A DNA stretch of 7,948 nt from contig CAKZJM010000216.1 in the NCBI GenBank assembly GCA_936943315.1, positions 1 to 7,948 on the forward strand, written 5' to 3'. The notes beneath the pieces were generated by a model. That model saw only the letters and a list, made by a program, of their open reading frames with translations. It searched no databases and was not told the origin of the DNA. Below are positions 6,001 through 7,948 of the stretch, one piece after another. This DNA is from an uncultured Methylophilus sp. Lineage in GTDB: Bacteria > Pseudomonadota > Gammaproteobacteria > Burkholderiales > Methylophilaceae. Position numbers and translations under genes: made by a program. Positions within the stretch are counted from its first letter, which is position 1. Every line of letters begins with the position of its first letter.

Positions 6001-7948
6001 TTAATGCTTGATGGCGTCCAATGTCAGTTTGCTAGGCACATGATCCCGCTCCGATTTCACGCTCGCTGGATTGGCAATGGCGATGCGTTCCTGGTTAACG
6101 CCTGAGGCCACTAAGGCTTGTTGAATCGCTGTCGCACGGGTAGTCGCCAGCGCCTGTAACTCAGCTTCTGTGACGGGTATGGTGGTGGTCAGGGTTTCCT
6201 GAGCCTGCTCGTAAAACCCGGCAGGGGTCTTTTCAAGTTTTGAAGCCAACCGTTTAAGCAGGCCCTTGTTGGTTAAACGGTCATGCAATGTTTTGATAGC
6301 AGACTGCACTTTGGGGTTGTTGAGATCAATTGGCCCAGGTGCCTGGCCTGCTTCCAGTTTCACGCCAACTTCTTCTGCGACTTGTTTGCGCAAGGTGGTT
6401 TCCTGAATAGCGCGCGTATCTGCCGCAACATCATAGCCTGGCACGACGCCCAGTTTGAGTTGCTGGCGTTTGCTGAGCGCGGTGCTCATGGTGTGCAGTT
6501 TTTCCAGTTCTGGCGGCAGAAGGGTTGCGCTGCCAGCATCAAAGGTAATCGCTTCGAGTTTTTCACCGCCGCCAAACAGTTTACCCAGTGCGCTAAATGG
6601 CGCCGTCACAATTTTGGTCAACACATTGGTAAACGCTTTCCACAGGATGCCACCCAGGCTAAATTTAGGGTCATCCAGGCTACCGCTGACCGCTAAATCC
6701 AGGTCAATCACACCATCACTGTCTTCAAGGATGGCGATGGCCAAATCAAGCGGCAAGTTAGCCGCATCTTTGCTGTCAACGCGTTCCCCCAAGGTTAATT
6801 TATTAATGACAAATTTGTTTTCGCCAGCCAGTTTGCGTTGTTTGATGTTGTATGCGAGGTCGACAGAGAGTTTGCCGGATTCAATCTTGCGCCCGGCAAA
6901 TTTGCCTGAATAAGGCGTCAAACGGTTCATTTCCAGGTTGGTGAATGCCAGCTTGATGTCGGTAAATTCGGTGGTTTTAAATGGCTGTAGTGAGCCGCGG
7001 ATACGCGCTGCGCCATAATCGTCAACCTTGCCGTCCATTTCAACTTGTGCCGTAGAGGCCGGGTTGCTGGAAATGCCATTGATGACGCCACCCAGACTAT
7101 GAATATTGGTGCCAAATGGTTGCGGCAATGACAGGTCAGCAAATTCGAGTTCGGCATTGTCAATGCGCACACTATCAATGCCGACTGGGAAACTGCTTTC
7201 CTGAGCCGCGCTCGCGGTGTTGGTCACTGCCGTCTGTTTGCCAGTTGCTGGCGGTGGGGTAGTTTTATTTTTGTCTGTCGGTGAGTTGCTGGCGGGCGCC
7301 GGGCTGCGCATGAGCTTGGTCATGTTCAAGCTGCGGTCCGGGTAAATAATAAATTTGGTTTGCGGTTTGCTGAATGTCAGCGTGCTGATCTGCAATTTAT
7401 TCGGTGCCAGCGAAAGCGCCAGTCCATCGCCCTGTAATTTCTCCCAGCGCAAGAATGGTTGTTGACTGTCTTCTTCGATAATCGATAATTGGTTGACGCT
7501 GAAGCCGCCATCAAACCTGGTGGCGCCATTGGCCGATTGTTGCAATTTACCTTGCAGGCTGGCGGCCCCATTTTCAAGCCGCAACAATGCCACTTGCTGG
7601 ATATAGGGCGCAAACGGTTTCAGGGATAGGTCAGTGAGTGCGCATTGCAACTCAGTTTTAAATGGGGCCGCAGCCAATTTTCCCTGCATCTTGAATTGAC
7701 CGCCTTGCTTGATGTTGAAGCCCGCTTTCACAGGCAGCAGGCGTGACATGTTCTGGCTGAGGTCGGTCAGTTCGATATTGCCATCCACGACATCCATGAC
7801 AACGGGTGTCGGCGTGGATTGATCCTCCACATGAACCTCTGCCTGTTGCAAGGCCAGCCGATTCAGGTTGAAGCTCCACGGTTGAGCATTTTGGGGAGCC
7901 GGGGGCGAAGTAGAAGAGTGCTGTGCCGAGGTTGCCGGCGCAGGGCTG
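6001..7948 (-). CDS. DUF748/AsmA-like envelope protein, C-terminal part (runs off right edge)
   Basis: The frame is open from the window edge, giving 648 visible codons and a TAA stop; the N-terminus is missing. The protein belongs to the DUF748 family, large AsmA-like proteins thought to span or bridge the Gram-negative envelope; function is not firmly known. In order (numbering from the first visible codon, position 7947): a Pro/Ser/Ala-rich stretch (1-24); repeating beta-rich segments such as NLNRLALQQAEVHVED (27-42); a Pro/Thr-rich linker (about 215-250); a second repeat, VRIDNAELEFADLSLPQPFG (260-279); then the family hallmark block DDYGAARIRGSL, TPYSGKFAGRKIESGKLSVDL, LPLDLAIAILEDSDGVIDLDL and SGSLDDPKFSLGGILWKAFTNV (about 309-442). 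The C-terminus, LEAITFDAGSATLLPPE onward (464-480), resembles an OmpA-like start. An in-frame TTG at 7851 is not the start, because family sequence continues upstream of it. It converges on the protease operon. Confidence 0.92.
   Translation of the reverse strand, partial: SPAPATSAQHSSTSPPAPQNAQPWSFNLNRLALQQAEVHVEDQSTPTPVVMDVVDGNIELTDLSQNMSRLLPVKAGFNIKQGGQFKMQGKLAAAPFKTELQCALTDLSLKPFAPYIQQVALLRLENGAASLQGKLQQSANGATRFDGGFSVNQLSIIEEDSQQPFLRWEKLQGDGLALSLAPNKLQISTLTFSKPQTKFIIYPDRSLNMTKLMRSPAPASNSPTDKNKTTPPPATGKQTAVTNTASAAQESSFPVGIDSVRIDNAELEFADLSLPQPFGTNIHSLGGVINGISSNPASTAQVEMDGKVDDYGAARIRGSLQPFKTTEFTDIKLAFTNLEMNRLTPYSGKFAGRKIESGKLSVDLAYNIKQRKLAGENKFVINKLTLGERVDSKDAANLPLDLAIAILEDSDGVIDLDLAVSGSLDDPKFSLGGILWKAFTNVLTKIVTAPFSALGKLFGGGEKLEAITFDAGSATLLPPELEKLHTMSTALSKRQQLKLGVVPGYDVAADTRAIQETTLRKQVAEEVGVKLEAGQAPGPIDLNNPKVQSAIKTLHDRLTNKGLLKRLASKLEKTPAGFYEQAQETLTTTIPVTEAELQALATTRATAIQQALVASGVNQERIAIANPASVKSERDHVPSKLTLDAIKH

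Noticed and set aside
1..7948. Search for a new defence, mobile or RNA-based system.
   Set aside because: All complete genes belong to known families in familiar order. There are no direct repeat arrays, tRNA-like folds, transposase or integrase motifs, and no gap longer than 300 bases.

Overview
The window looks like ordinary chromosomal DNA from a betaproteobacterium. The combination of yciB-yciI-bolA-peptidyl-prolyl isomerase on one strand and PHP phosphoesterase-yciO-M50 protease on the other is familiar from that class. The moderate GC content and gene order would fit a methylotroph of the Methylophilaceae, but that placement is inference from memory and was not tested. No RNA gene, insertion sequence, CRISPR array, prophage gene or origin was seen, and no convincing undescribed system. 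Coding density is high and every complete gene has recognisable family motifs.

Layout. Positions 1-1530 (minus strand) hold a ferrous iron uptake operon: feoA, then feoB, joined by a four-base ATGA overlap. feoB runs off the left edge. A Fur-box-like palindrome lies just upstream of feoA. A strong hairpin terminator (1642-1677) separates it from the next minus-strand operon, which is read from about 3730 down to 1695: yciB (inner membrane septation protein A family), yciI, bolA and a secreted parvulin-type peptidyl-prolyl isomerase. yciI and bolA touch directly (stop codon followed at once by ATG).

From 3688 to 3816 lies a divergent control region. It has an extended -10 promoter facing right and a weaker promoter candidate facing left, overlapping it. 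To the right run three plus-strand genes: a PHP-domain phosphoesterase of the YciV/RNase AM type (3817-4668), a YciO-type Sua5/YrdC-family protein (4676-5287) and a small M50 site-2 protease-like membrane protein (5310-5951). They are closely spaced and probably form one transcript.

After a short convergent gap with a hairpin (5958-5980), the rest of the window (6001-7948) is the C-terminal part of a large DUF748/AsmA-like envelope protein on the minus strand. Its N-terminus lies beyond the right edge.

Working together: feoAB imports Fe(II) in a probably Fur-controlled manner. The yciB operon mixes envelope functions (YciB, periplasmic foldase) with a BolA protein linked in other organisms to Fe-S trafficking. 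The PHP/YciO pair points to nucleotide or RNA metabolism. The joint role of the last two operons is not established by anything in this sequence.
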